NCBI GenBank assembly: GCA_027625915.1
Contig: JANTQA010000057.1
Span: 4,464,001 to 4,528,000 of the forward strand
Direction of reading: 5' to 3'
Length of the DNA: 64,000 bases
From: Anaeramoeba flamelloides
Taxonomy: Eukaryota; Metamonada; Anaeramoebidae
Each line of letters begins with the position of its first letter. Within the stretch, counting starts at the first letter, position 1. The position numbers and the translations under genes were made by a program. This document shows, piece by piece, positions 1-11,276 of this stretch. The notes under the pieces are model-generated. The model did no database searches. It had not been told where the DNA came from and worked only from the letters and a program-made list of their open reading frames with translations.

Positions 1-75
1 TGGGTAGTAATTTTTGGTCTCTATTCCAAAAGAAAAAGGAAATGTAAATGAAGTGAATTTTTTTTTCATTTAAGG
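1..75. repeat. partial copy of inverted-repeat family M2
   Basis: The stretch resembles the right half of the M2 elements at 18850-19032, 20338-20520 and 52036-52215. It carries the characteristic 'ctctattccaaaag' followed by 'ggaaatgtaaatgaagtg'. Its left half lies outside the window or is lost. Confidence 0.4.
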
Positions 76-312
76 GGCTAGCAAACTAAAAAAATCTTTA
101 TAAGAATTTAATTGCAAATTTGAAAAAAAATTTACAGTATCTTGAAATTTACTATTTGTTACAAAATAAATGGGACGAACTTTTCATTAAGATTTCCCCA
201 AAAAACTTTTCAAAATGATATAAAATTTAAATTTTTTCATTCCTATTTCAGTTTATATTTTTGATTTCCGTTTTAGAATTGGGGTACTTTGATGATTTGA
301 TATAAATATTGT

Positions 313-739
313 TGGAAAAAAGTGAAATGGGGAAAAAAAGCTAAACATGGTTTTTAATTGGGAACATTACTGAAAATTAAAAGTAAGATCAATGAAAAAA
401 AGAATAAATAAATAAATAAAGACAAAATGAATTATCCAAGGCAATTACAGTTTTTTTTTTACTTTCTTTTGGTCTTTGTTTTTCTTTAAATAATCAATTA
501 TTAAAAATTTCTTTAAAAAGTTGACTATTTTTGCGATCAGCAAAAAAATATAAAGAATTTTAAAGAAAAATTGGATTTAAATTGTGTTTGTTGGTTTGTT
601 GAAAATAATATAATGAATTATCATTTGTAATTAATTGGATTCTTCCTTTAATTGATTTTACTTTGATTTTTCAGTAAATAATGATCCCAATGAAATGTTG
701 TTATTCACCTTTTTCCCAGTTTCACTTTTTTTCCACTAC
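313..739. mobile_element. MITE-like inverted-repeat element (nested)
   Basis: The left end reads 'gttggaaaaaagtgaaatgg' and the right end is its inverse ('cagtttcacttttttttcc' followed by 'ac'). Similarity between the arms continues inward for about 60 bp, through 'taattgggaacattactg'. The flanks (250-312 and 740-818) read as the two halves of another repeat (compare 8885-9020 in reverse), so this looks like an insertion into an older copy. No transposase is encoded. The target duplication is unclear. Confidence 0.5.
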
Positions 740-2645
740 ACTAATTCTTGGAATCTGAAAATTTTTTTGGAAGGCTGTATGAAACTTTTTATATTTTTAT
801 TTTACAATTAACAGTAAAAATAATGTAAAAATCCGATTACTACAATATCAAACTTGCTTTCAATATTATTTTTAGAAATGAATTATTGTTTTAATAAATA
901 AAATCCATTTTTCTCATTTTTGAAAAAGTTCAAAATCCAAACTATATCTAGAAATTATTGTAAAATAAATGTTTTTTTCGACGAAAAAAGAAAGAAATAT
1001 TATTATTTACAAATGAGGTTTGCCCAAAAATACACTTTAAAAATAAAACGACAAAGTTCGAAAATATCTAAGTTTATTAAAAGATTTAATTTCAAATAAA
1101 ATATAATAATTATTTTAAACTTGTAAAAAAATTAAATTTTTTGATTCAAAGAACAGTTCAAATCTATTTTTTCTTTCTAGTGAATAAAAAAATCTCAGAA
1201 AAAAAAAAACAAAATATATCCTTAAAAACTCTCTCCCAAAATACTTTTTTTATTATCTGGATAATTGAACGGGTGAATCTAAAGAAATACTTTTTAATTT
1301 GATTATTTATTAATCAATAATTAATGACCCAATCTTAATTTTTTCAGTGGTTTATTAACAACCCAAAGATTAAACGTATCAATAAACCTTGCAATTATTC
1401 CTCAATTGTTGAAAAATTTTCAAACAAATACTATAAATTCAATTAATAATTCAAAAAAAAAAAAATAGATTTTATCAAATAACTGATTATAATAATAAAA
1501 ATTCCTTGTTGATACCAGGAGTGTTAGAAAAATTATATTGCCAAACCTTTTAAATTTCAAGAAATTTAATAACTATTTGTGAATAAAATAGAAGATCATT
1601 TTTTTTAGATCTTCAAGGATTCAATCTTTTGGTTTATTTTTAATGTATTTTCAAAATAAATGATTAAAAGGCCCAAGGTTATTTGTCCGCTTCAGACACC
1701 CATAAAAGTCAAAAAGTGAGATTTCTTGAAAAAAAAAAATTTTGGTATTTTTTCTTTAATTTTTGATAATTTGATCTAAAAAGCCTAACTAAAAAAGGAT
1801 CGGGATACTTTTGATGAGAAAATTTCATGTAAAAAAATGAACTATTCCAAAAAAGATAACCAATCACTCTTAAGTTGTTAAATGGGGTTAAAAGCGGGTT
1901 TAACTACATCCTTGTGAAAATAATTACTCTATTACCTTTGGGATTAAAAATAAATAAGAGTTACTAGTACTTAATAATAGTCTAAATTTCCTAATAAATT
2001 GCCCAATTTTTTTTTAATTTTTTTTACTTTTTTTTATTTTATTTTTAGATGAAAAATGGTTATTTCTAGTGTATAGAACTAAAATATTAAAATAGTAATT
2101 TATTAATTAAAATAGATAAATTCAATTTATAAAATTATTTATTTTCTAAATTTGATATTTAACGTGCCGATGATTTTGAAATATAGTATACATATAAAAG
2201 TTTTACAAATTACAAACATTTCTATTATTATTTGTTTTAAGGAGAATTGGTAACTTTGTTTTAGAAAAGAGAACTTTTTATTAATACAATTAATTAAAAA
2301 TAAAGGGAGTATTATTTTCATTCACCTTTCAAAAAAATGAAAGAAATGAATAATTACAATATATCACGAAAAGCCTACAATTCTCGAAGAGAAATTTCAA
2401 AATTGAAACTGATTTATAGTACTGTTATTTTTCAATTAAAAAAAGAAAATTTTTACTTCAGGTTCCAAATATTATGAATTAATTATTAGCTGAAAAAAAA
2501 ACAAATATCTTCACAAACACAAATTAGAAATGATATTTTTGGAAATTATATTAATCTTTCTTTTTGGACTTTGAGTTCAAATTTTAATTATGAGAATGGG
2601 ATTTTTACAGTATTAACAATCGTAAATTTTACCTTAGTTTGCAAA

Positions 2646-2840
2646 CAGTTTCACTTTTAAGTCACAAACTTTCAACAAAATATAAGGCACAAAAAATTTC
2701 AAATTAAGGCACAAAATTCAGATGCAAGAAAAATAATTTGTGTAAAAAAAAAAAAATTCAAAAAACTGTTCTTTAATTTGAGATTTTTCTGTGACTTGAA
2801 TTTCATTGAAAGGTTGTGTCTTGAAAGTGGAACTGATAGT
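2646..2840. mobile_element. Tc1/mariner-like MITE, family M1 (decayed copy)
   Basis: A palindromic unit of about 195 bp. It starts 'cagtttcacttttaag', ends 'cttgaaagtggaactg', and has an inner pair 'ctcaaattaaggcac' / 'tttaatttgagattttt'. It belongs to the same family as 33473-33670, 40351-40605, 46450-46646 and 61465-61705. This copy is more diverged at the ends than the 46450 copy. Confidence 0.6.
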
Positions 2841-4224
2841 AAAAAAACTTCTTTTTGGAAAAGTTTAATAAAAATTTTGTTTAATTCATTTGTCAACTAA
2901 AAATATTATCTATTTTCTTATTATTTTCCAATTATTTAGTAATACTGAGAAATTTTTTGACAATTATTGAAGAACATTTTTTGAGGCTGCGAATTTGAAA
3001 ATTGAACAATTTTAATTTGAATTTCCAAAAGCTTAGGTATAAAGAATTAAATTTCTTCTTGTCAAAATATACAAGTCGAATAGGAATAATATTTTTCCTT
3101 TTTCGTTGTAAAAGAAAAAAAAAATATTGTTAAAAATAAGAAAATGGAATTAACTTGTAAACTGAGAAATAAAAATCTTCAGAAAAGGAAAATATTCAAA
3201 TTTATGAAGAATCTGTTTATTAAAGTTGTGAAAAAATATTGTACTCTATTCCCCCCCCTGGGTTTGCTCTGGAATACTCAATCCAATTTAAATGTCCTAT
3301 TTGCAATTTTGTATTTATTCTTACTTTTTATTAATTGGAATACTTGAAAAAATTATTCCTTTCACTTGTAAATTTTTTATTTTTTTATTTACAATTGATA
3401 GGTGAGTATGACGAAAAGTTATTAAGTTGTTTTATTCTTTTCATAACTTTATCACTAGAATGAATTTTGAATCAAATCAAAATATTTGTAAAATATAAAT
3501 AAATAAAGCAAAATGTTGTAAATTCTGATTTCTTTTTTCATTTTGTAAATTGTTTTACTTTTGATTAGAATCCAGAAATCTCTTATTATAAATGTAAAAA
3601 AACGCCACACATTATTTGAGTATTGAATTATTCTCTGAAAAGGAACTCTTTTGAAAGAAGAATTATCAGATGAAGAGAAATAGGATAAAAATTTTTTTAA
3701 CTTTTTTTTTTTTAACAACAAAAGTTGATGTTGGAGTTTTTTTTTATTTTGAAAAAATTGCTCACTAATTTGAGTACACATGACCTTTAAATCACAAGTA
3801 TTCCTAGAAAACTTGAAATATCAATCATACTTTTATTTCTATCGAATAGAGCTCTTTTTAATACAACTGGTATTCTATATTTTAATAAAATAAAATAACA
3901 ATAAAGCATTTTTTTTGAAATTATGTAATATCATTTCATTAACAACTGTTTGTTTTACTCGAACAAGACTAAAGTATCATAAAAAGATACCAGACAAAAA
4001 ACAGAAAAGAGATCAACAATTTCAATCTCTGTGTTTGAATGTTATATTTTAAAAAGGAAAATGAAAATTTGGTAAATTTTTTTTTCCCTTTTAGTATTAA
4101 TACATATCGACAGAGCAGATAAATTGGTTTTCAAAAATTCTTGAGTACTATTAGTTGCAAAATAAATATTAGAAAACATTCATACACTTTTCAAAAAAAG
4201 ATTTCCTAAATATCAATTTAACTT

Positions 4225-4375
4225 TTCGAAATTCAGCTTAAATTATTAATTTCTCCTTATAAAATTGGGGAATTGGAAGACTGTTTTAATTCTGGGAATG
4301 TGATTATTTTTGAAAGTTGAATGAAAATTTTGATCTTTTTATTTTTAAATTCATAGTAAAAATTGCCTTGCAAAA
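4225..4375 (-). repeat. dispersed repeat shared with 8885-9020
   Basis: Read in reverse it matches 8885-9020. Shared blocks are 'gaatgaaaattttgatc', 'tctgggaatgtg' and 'aattgggg'. Parts of the same repeat flank the nested element at 313-739. Origin unknown; no coding content. Confidence 0.5.
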
Positions 4376-5303
4376 AGTTTCTTGGTTTATCTATATTTCC
4401 AAAATATCAAGAAAATCAGTGTCAATATAAGTAATTTACAATCTGTCAATTATTTACCAAAAGAAAGATTTTTGAGTAATTAGAAACACAATAATATTTT
4501 TTTTCGTAAACTATTTTCAAAATGTTCATAATAAAAGTTTTCAAAGTGTTTCTTAAAACTTTCTAATTTATTGTTTGAAGTGGTTTGGTAATACGTTACA
4601 ATTCTAAGACTATCACTTTTTTAAAGCAATTTAAAAAGAAAAAATATTATTTTATTCCCAAAGTAATTTCTATCAAATTTCAAAAAATTTTTTTTAAGAA
4701 AAATCGAACTTCCCAATACAAGAAATAAAAAAGTTTAAACTGATCAAAAAAAATAGAAAGGCAGAATTCCAATGACGATAAGTTTCTTTTAAGTTTATGT
4801 AAAAGTATTTTATGACTCAAAGTTTGAAAAACTTGTAATGTAAAAAATTTTTTTTTAATTTACTTCGAAAAGAGTTAGATAATTAAGAAAAAATAAAACC
4901 AAATTAATCATTGTAAACATACTTTTAAAATCGTTTTCCATTCTGTGTGGTTTTCAAAAAGTCAGAATTACTGTCATTTATCTTTTCAAAAAAAGAAAAT
5001 TTTTATTTCAAATTACATTTTTTTTTTTGAGAATAAGTTGAAAAAATGAAAGATCATTGTGGAGTAATTGAAAATTATAGAAGTTAATTACAGAATGAAT
5101 TTTGTGAGAAAATTTAAATTTTTATTATTTGTATTTAACAACACAAAGTAAAGAAAACTAACCTTCTTTTGAAGTTCTTTGAAACCAGTTGGTACCTCTC
5201 AATAAAACAGCAATAATGTCAATGAGAATAAAATTCGTAAACTGAAATATTAAAAAAAATTTTTCATTTTTTTTTTTCAATTCATTTCACTTTTTTTTTG
5301 TAA

Positions 5304-8300
5304 ATGAAAACAAATTTCCCTCAAGAAATTAACACTTCAAAAAAAGGCATAAATTTTTTTCATTTTAATTGTTTTCAATTATATCAACAATTTGGCCACT
5401 ACCTCCATCAAAATTACCAACCCAACCAATCTTTCAGACTTGAATATGACATTCCCAACTTTCTACAAAAATTTGTTCCCGATTTAAGATCAAATGTTGA
5501 GCGACACATGCAAACAGTTATTCGAGTCATGATCCAGAATGGATTAATTGTACCAAAGGAATCTTTGGGTGGTAAACAAGATTGCTTTTGTTTGTCAGTA
5601 AATTGGAAACAGGAACTTTCAAAAATTCAGCCATATCATTTTTCGAACTCCAAGCCAGTCTACGACATTTTTTCACTTCAAAAAGATCAGAATACCAGAA
5701 AGGATGTTGAAAAAAGGACAATTTCAATGCTGTCATTACTTACTATCCAGAGTCTCAATAATGGTAAAATTTCGTTTACATATTTTTTTATTTTCAAAAA
5801 ATAATTATTTTTTGTTAATATAAAACTGAATATAATCCTAGGTTTGTCAAAAAACTTTCAAATATATTAATCCTTCTTATTCTAACTTTACAGTTTTGTG
5901 TTTCTAAAAAATTCAGAATTTTTCAATTCCAATTTTACAAATTTTTTTTTCTCTTCAAGAAAAAATTAAAAAATCGAGATTTTTTTTTCAATCGAAAAAA
6001 ACAATGACTGTTTTGTGTTGTTTTCAACAAAACACCAACTTCAACTTCTTTAGCTCTACAAAAAAATATTTTTGTTTTATTTTTGTTATTTTTTGATGGT
6101 AAGGTAGGAAATTCCACTCTAGATACACTTATGATTAAAGTTTCAAATCTAAAATTTAAGTGTAAATCCATATATTTCAAGATTATTAAGAAATAAAAAT
6201 AAATTTTCAAACGGCCTTGCTTTACAATTAATTCATTGAGATTTATTTCTTTGAATTTGTTTGGAAAGATTAATCTATTTTTTTTATATGAAAGACGTAA
6301 ACCATAAAAAATTATCAATATTTTTTTATTATTTCTTTACTGATATCCGATTAATAAATTGGAAAAAAATTCAATTTTTTTTTTTTTTTTATTATTTAAG
6401 GGAGGATTTTTTAATTCCTCTTATTTGCCGTTAGGTTTTACAGAATTTAAAAGAATTGAGTTAAATCTTTGATTTTATTCCATTCTTTTGAATTCTGGAA
6501 ACTCTAGGCACTTCCCGAATTCCTAAATTCTGATTTAGGGATTATGTTAAAGATTCAAAAATAAATTTATTACCCACTAGTGCTAATAAAAATATGATGA
6601 ATCTCTTTTTCTAATAATATCAAAAATAGTAATAATATTATTTTTTAATATATTAGAGATGTTAAATTTTTTTAATTCAGAAATCCAGATTTTACGATTA
6701 TTTTCATAGGCTGGGCAGTTCCAGAGAAAATGATCCAAATCTTCCAAAAAAATCAATTTGTGATCTTGTTACAATTTTGAAACATATATTTTATTTCGGA
6801 TTTTTTTTTCTCTCAAAATTTTATCCAATTTTTTGCGCATATTGTTACAAAACATGAAAAATAAAGATCATAGAAATTTTAATTTACGAAGAAGAAACTA
6901 TTAAAAAAAGAAAAAAAGGAAAATGAAGTGAAAATTTCCAATTTATCTCAAAAAATAGACTAAATTTTTGAGTTAAATTTTTGTCTAAAAAAAAACAATA
7001 AATTTCTCAAAAAATATCAAAATAATGAAAAATTTAAAACACATTTCAAACCTAATTTAAAATTTTGACAAAATAAAAAGGATTTTTCCTTCAAAATTGA
7101 TTTAATCTTAGGTATAATATTGGAGAGTAAATTAGATGTTAAATTGCAACAAGGAAAAAAAGAATGAGTTTTATTTAAAGAACATGTTTTATGTTCTTGA
7201 TATGGTTATTTTTTACACTTTCAATTGTGAACATTGATGGACTTTTGAGAATTTTTTGATTTGACACCTAAATATAAAAAAAGATACATATTAAATACTA
7301 TAACCATTTCTTAGGATCAACTAACACTGTTTTAAAATTAATTTTTGTAGTAAAGTTACAAAAGAATATATTTTGTAATTAATTTTCAATCAACTATTTG
7401 GTAATATGAACTAAAAAAAAATTATTTTTTTCCTTATCAATTTTTTTTTATATAAACAAAAAAACAAAAAAAAAGGAATTAATACCAGAGAAAAAATAAC
7501 TCAGGAAACTGGATATGCAAGACAAAGAATTTGTACAGTTTTGTCGATTTTTAAAGGGTTGGGGATTGTTCAAGAAAAAAAAAAAAAAAATCGAGTGTTG
7601 AAGATTGACCAAAAGCAAAACCAATCATTATTGTCAATTCATGATTTATCTCAGAAAGTACTGGAGCTGAGAAACAAAAGAAGGAAATTAAATGCAAAAA
7701 TGAAAAATTTAGTAAGCCAATTAGATACAAAAGTTGACAAACAGGACATAACTCAATTGAGATATTCAAAATGGTTTAACCAATACACTGGGAATTATTT
7801 TAGTAGAAAAGAAAAATTTGTTACAATCATGAATAAAGCAAACTCAAGTTCAAACAAGATTATCTTAATTAACCAAAAACCATTACCATACCCACACATC
7901 AGATCTTATTTGGGCTTTTGTTCAACATTAAATTGTTCACAATTTTCCGAAATGTATGAGAGTTCAACGATCAGGATACCTCTAAAAAGAACTAAAGAAC
8001 AAAAAAACAATTCAAAAAAGAAAAATAATTCTAAAAAGAATATAAAAAAAGTTATTGTGATTAAAACTCGAAAAAGGCTTCAGAAGAAAGCAAAAAAACT
8101 AAAAATAATTGACAAACAATCATTGCTACCCAGCCAAAAACTGTTTAGTCAAGATTATGATGATATTCTTCATGCCGCACATTTAATAATATCAATTTCC
8201 CCTTCAAGCAGAAAATGGAATGAACGACGAATACCGACAAAAGCCGAATCTATCAAAGAATTACATTCAAAAAAGAATAGCAAACCAAGGTCAAGTAACA

Positions 8301-8632
8301 TAAATACTGGTCCAAACTGCCTTAGATTAAAAAATATGAGAAGAGGTGTTCAAAATAAAATACCGAATTGTCCAATTATTAAACCAGTATTGTTAAAACA
8401 GCAAAGAAGAGATTCACAACCCATGAACACCCAAGACCAATTAAACCATACAATTGGCAATGACAAGGAAGATATGGTTAATAAACCACAATTGGAAAAT
8501 ATCAGACAAAAGAATCATATGATCATCAATGAAAAAACAAATAAAGTTTCGTCTCTACAAAAGCTGGACATTTCCCAATTAATAAAACAATTTAATTCAG
8601 AAAAAAAATTTAATAAACAATTCAAATATTAG
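5304..8632 (+). CDS. E2F/DP-like winged-helix protein, gene 1 (2 exons)
   Basis: Exons 5304-5763 and 7476-8632, giving 538 aa. The intron (5764-7475) is phase 1 and begins gtaaaattt; the acceptor is an unusual AAG after an A-run. An alternative pairing (donor 5774, acceptor 7488, both phase 2) also keeps frame. Across the junction the protein reads RTISMLSLL...NNGINTREKITQETGY, then RQRICTVLSIFKGLGIVQEK at about residues 165-184. This matches the E2F DNA-binding fold pattern (RRIYDITNVLEGIGLIEK) with a partly altered RRxYD signature. A heptad-like helix follows (about 200-245), as in E2F dimerisation segments, then a long Lys/Asn-rich tail. Residues 20-120 (RHMQTVIRVMIQNGLIVP) may form a second winged helix, recalling atypical E2Fs; that part is inference. 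The likely role is a DNA-binding regulator. Its paralogue lies at 31289-37081. The start is the first ATG of the open frame. Confidence 0.6.
5764..7475 (+). other. intron of E2F-like gene 1 with a palindrome-chain repeat
   Basis: A 1.7-kb intron, placed by phase and by comparison with the paralogue's intron, which starts with the same gtaaaattt. It contains a short copy of the palindrome-chain family (about 6400-6545). I see no other gene in it; the opposite-strand open frame at 5935-6318 is low complexity. Confidence 0.55.
6400..6545. repeat. palindrome-chain repeat, family P
   Basis: It opens with the small hairpin 'gggaggattttttaattcc', then 'gccgttaggtttta', then a long hairpin whose arms are 'cagaatttaaaagaattg' and 'cattcttttgaattctgg', and ends in 'ctaggcactt'. 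The same order of parts is seen at 39035-39530, 50515-50705, 56340-56935 and 58685-59165. Confidence 0.6.
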
Positions 8633-9059
8633 TGAGTTTTAATTAATTCTAAATGTTTATTTTTGCTTTTTTAATCTTTAAAAATAATGAATACTACCCG
8701 AATTACATATTTTGAATTTTTATGAGTGTTGTTTAAATATATTTTAAAAAAGAAATATTTCCTTGATAAAAAAAAAAAAAAATGACATGATAAAAGAGAT
8801 TTGGGGCAATTGAGAATCATAAAGTGATTTCTAAACAATAAAAAAAATATAATGAAAAATAGCTATTGAGTTTTATTAAAAACTCAAACGGTTTATTTAT
8901 GATATTACTGTTAATTGTAAAATAAAAAGATCAAAATTTTCATTCAGCTTTATAAAAATAAAACACATTCCCAGAAATAAAACAAGTCATCAAAGTCCCC
9001 AATTCTAAAAACAGAAATTAATAATTTAAGCTGATTTTAAGATTATGAAAAATTTGAAA

Positions 9060-10370
9060 AGTTTCATAATTGTAAAATCTTTTTTTGAAAAGCTAAATGA
9101 AAATTTTGTTCCATTTATTTTGAAACAAATAGTATTAAAGGAAATAATTTTTGATTACTAGAGATAAGAAAGATATTAGAACACTTAAAAGTTTAAGTTT
9201 GAATTGTAGTTATTGTGAAAATATTTTGAAAAATCAAAGAATTATTATTAGGTAAAGTTTGGAAATTTTTTGATCTTCTTATTTTCAATTCTAATTTAGT
9301 AAAATAAGAAGTATTTCACTAAGAAAATTTCACTTTCAAATTATGATTAAAAGTTATTTTAAAAGACTTTTAAACTGATTTTTTGGTGATTTTTTATGTA
9401 ATAAATCTGATATCAGCATAGATCTCTATTTAATGTATTTGAGTAAATTTTTTGGTTTCAAGTAGTAACAATATTACTGCAATAAAAGTCAAATAAAAAA
9501 GATCTTCATTTTTATGAGATAAAGTTTGGAAATGCAGTAAAATCCAAATTATTGTTGAAAAACAATAATCTAAATACAAAACGTGTTTTTTTTTCATTAT
9601 GAAAAAAAAAAAATATCATTTTAAAAAAAAAAAAAATTATTTGTTCTCTTTTTTTCTTTAAAAAAAGAGAGAAGAGATCACTTATAAAGATTTTGATAGT
9701 AGAAAAAAAATATATTAAAATTTTTGAAAAAAAATCATAAAGAAAAAAAAAAAAAACTATAAAGATTTTTTTTAATCTGCAAAGTCAAGAAATTTTGGAG
9801 AGGAAAGTTCACAATCATTCACTATCAAGAACACTCAGTATGTATTCATGCTTTTATATTTGATAGAATTAAGAATTATCTGACAAATAGTGATCAAAAG
9901 AGAGATAGAGACTCATTGAAAAGTTGAACAATCTGGTTTGTTTCTGTATGAATTTAAACCAAGTTTTAATCACCAATGATTAAAAAACAAAATTTAACTT
10001 CAATGTTTTCCTTAACTCCATTGGAGAGAATCAGAATCTTTGTTGACAAGTTATTCAAAATATCATTAAAAAATGTCAAATTCATTAATTTTGTTTGTTT
10101 ATTATTTGTTTGTTGATTTAGATCCTGAGTTCTAAAAATAAATATCATCTCATATTGTTTCATTTCTTCAACAATCACAAGTTATATTTCCTCGTTTTGG
10201 ATCCTCTTCCAGGCTCAATTTAATGAGATTGTTCTAGTACAAAGATGATATTAATCATCATTATTCAAACTCCTCAATATCATCTTATCTCACTTCGAAC
10301 AATCTCATTTTTTAGTTCTTCAAGTCAAAACTCGAATTATTGCAAGGTGATCGGTAACAAAATAAAAACA
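9060..10370 (+). repeat. dispersed repeat family A, copy 1
   Basis: About 1.3 kb, collinear with 26040-27320 and, reversed, with 50765-52745. Shared landmarks in order: 'agaaagatattagaacac', 'aaataagaagtatttcac', an 'aaaaaaagagagaagag' block, 'tgatcaaaagagagatag', 'caatgttttccttaactcc', 'ccaggctcaatttaatgag', and a terminal hairpin built from 'gagattgttc' / 'gaacaatctc'. No open frame of useful length is conserved among copies, so the type of element is undetermined. Confidence 0.65.
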
Positions 10371-10639
10371 TTAATGATAGATATTTGAAATTGGTTAAAT
10401 CTTTTATATAAATTAATTTCATTAAAACTAATAATAAAAAATTATTATGAAGTCTCTCTAATTGATAAATAATAATTTCCAATAGATATATATAAGAAAA
10501 TTTCCAGATTGAATTATTGTTGAGAATTGAATAAATGATGAATGAAAACTGTTGATATTTAAATAGTTTGATTAGAATTGAATTTAATAAACTAAACATA
10601 AAATTCAAAATTTTCCACACAGCTAAAACATTCCAAACA

Positions 10640-11120
10640 ATCACAATAATACAATTTCATTGAAATTGGAGATAATTTTGATTTTTGTAAAATATAAAAA
10701 TCATTTTTTCATCTTTTAGTTTTTGTTTTCATTTCATTGTTTGAATTACGTAACTCGTTTCGTTGGATCAAAATTTTTTTCAATCATTGATATTAGGTTA
10801 AAGTTGAGTTGTTACAAATAGAAGAACTCAAATAAAATTAGTTAGTAGTATCTAACCTTTTGATCGATCAATAATTCCTAATAGAATTTCAACAAATTTT
10901 TCAATGTATTTTTTTGTTTTGCTCTCTCCAAAAATTTTTTACACACCCTTGATTTATTTGTATTGATAATTATTTATTGTTTTTTGAGTATTGTAATTTA
11001 TAAAAAAGTGTTAACATTTCAATTAGTGAATGGTTTTAATTTGGTAAATCTTCGAGAAGTGATTAAATAAGTTTTTTTTTTCACAAATGGAATTTTGGTG
11101 TGTTAAAAATTTTGAATTGG
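10640..11120 (+). repeat. dispersed repeat family B, copy 1
   Basis: Collinear with 28440-28985 and, reversed, with 24515-25045. Landmarks: 'caataatacaatttcatt', 'attgatattaggttaaag', 'gatcgatcaataattcc', 'tttgttttgctctct', 'gagtattgtaatttataa'. At this locus and at the Rab locus it lies downstream of a family A copy in the same orientation. No coding content. Confidence 0.6.
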
Positions 11121-11276
11121 GGTTTATTTTTTTTTCAAAAAATTGTCACTGCCTTTTTAAAGATAACTCATATTAATTAATCTTTTTTTTACTTAGTTCT
11201 TGAAAAAAATTTCAAAGAAAAAAAAAAAAAAAAAAAAAAAACAATAAGTCGAATGATTATTATGAGAAAAGAATTA

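Larger units (their letters stand above)
1..5303. other. gene-free AT-rich region with degenerate repeats
   Basis: I find no credible coding exon here. Open frames are short, rich in Phe, Lys and Asn, and lack any recognisable domain. What can be seen is repeat debris: the right part of an element at the extreme left edge, a nested inverted-repeat element near 313-739, a short palindromic element near 2646-2840, and a fragment near 4225-4375 shared with 8885-9020. Promoter elements for the gene starting at 5304 cannot be singled out against the AT background. Confidence 0.6.
8633..11276. other. intergenic region between convergent genes, repeat-filled
   Basis: No gene is seen. The region holds the 8885-9020 repeat, a full-length copy of dispersed family A (about 9060-10370) and a copy of family B (about 10640-11120). 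A 24-base A-run lies at 11217-11240, just past the 3' end of the CAP-Gly/RasGEF gene. Open frames on the minus strand at 9966-10178 and 10312-10644 lie within repeats and have no recognisable domain. Confidence 0.6.

Noticed and set aside
3144-3781. Short frames on both strands near 3.1-3.8 kb
   Set aside because: No domain, biased Phe/Lys composition and no splice partners.
10312-10644. 110-residue minus-strand frame
   Set aside because: Its composition is that of AT-rich non-coding DNA. It lies between repeat families A and B and has no counterpart at the second A-B locus.
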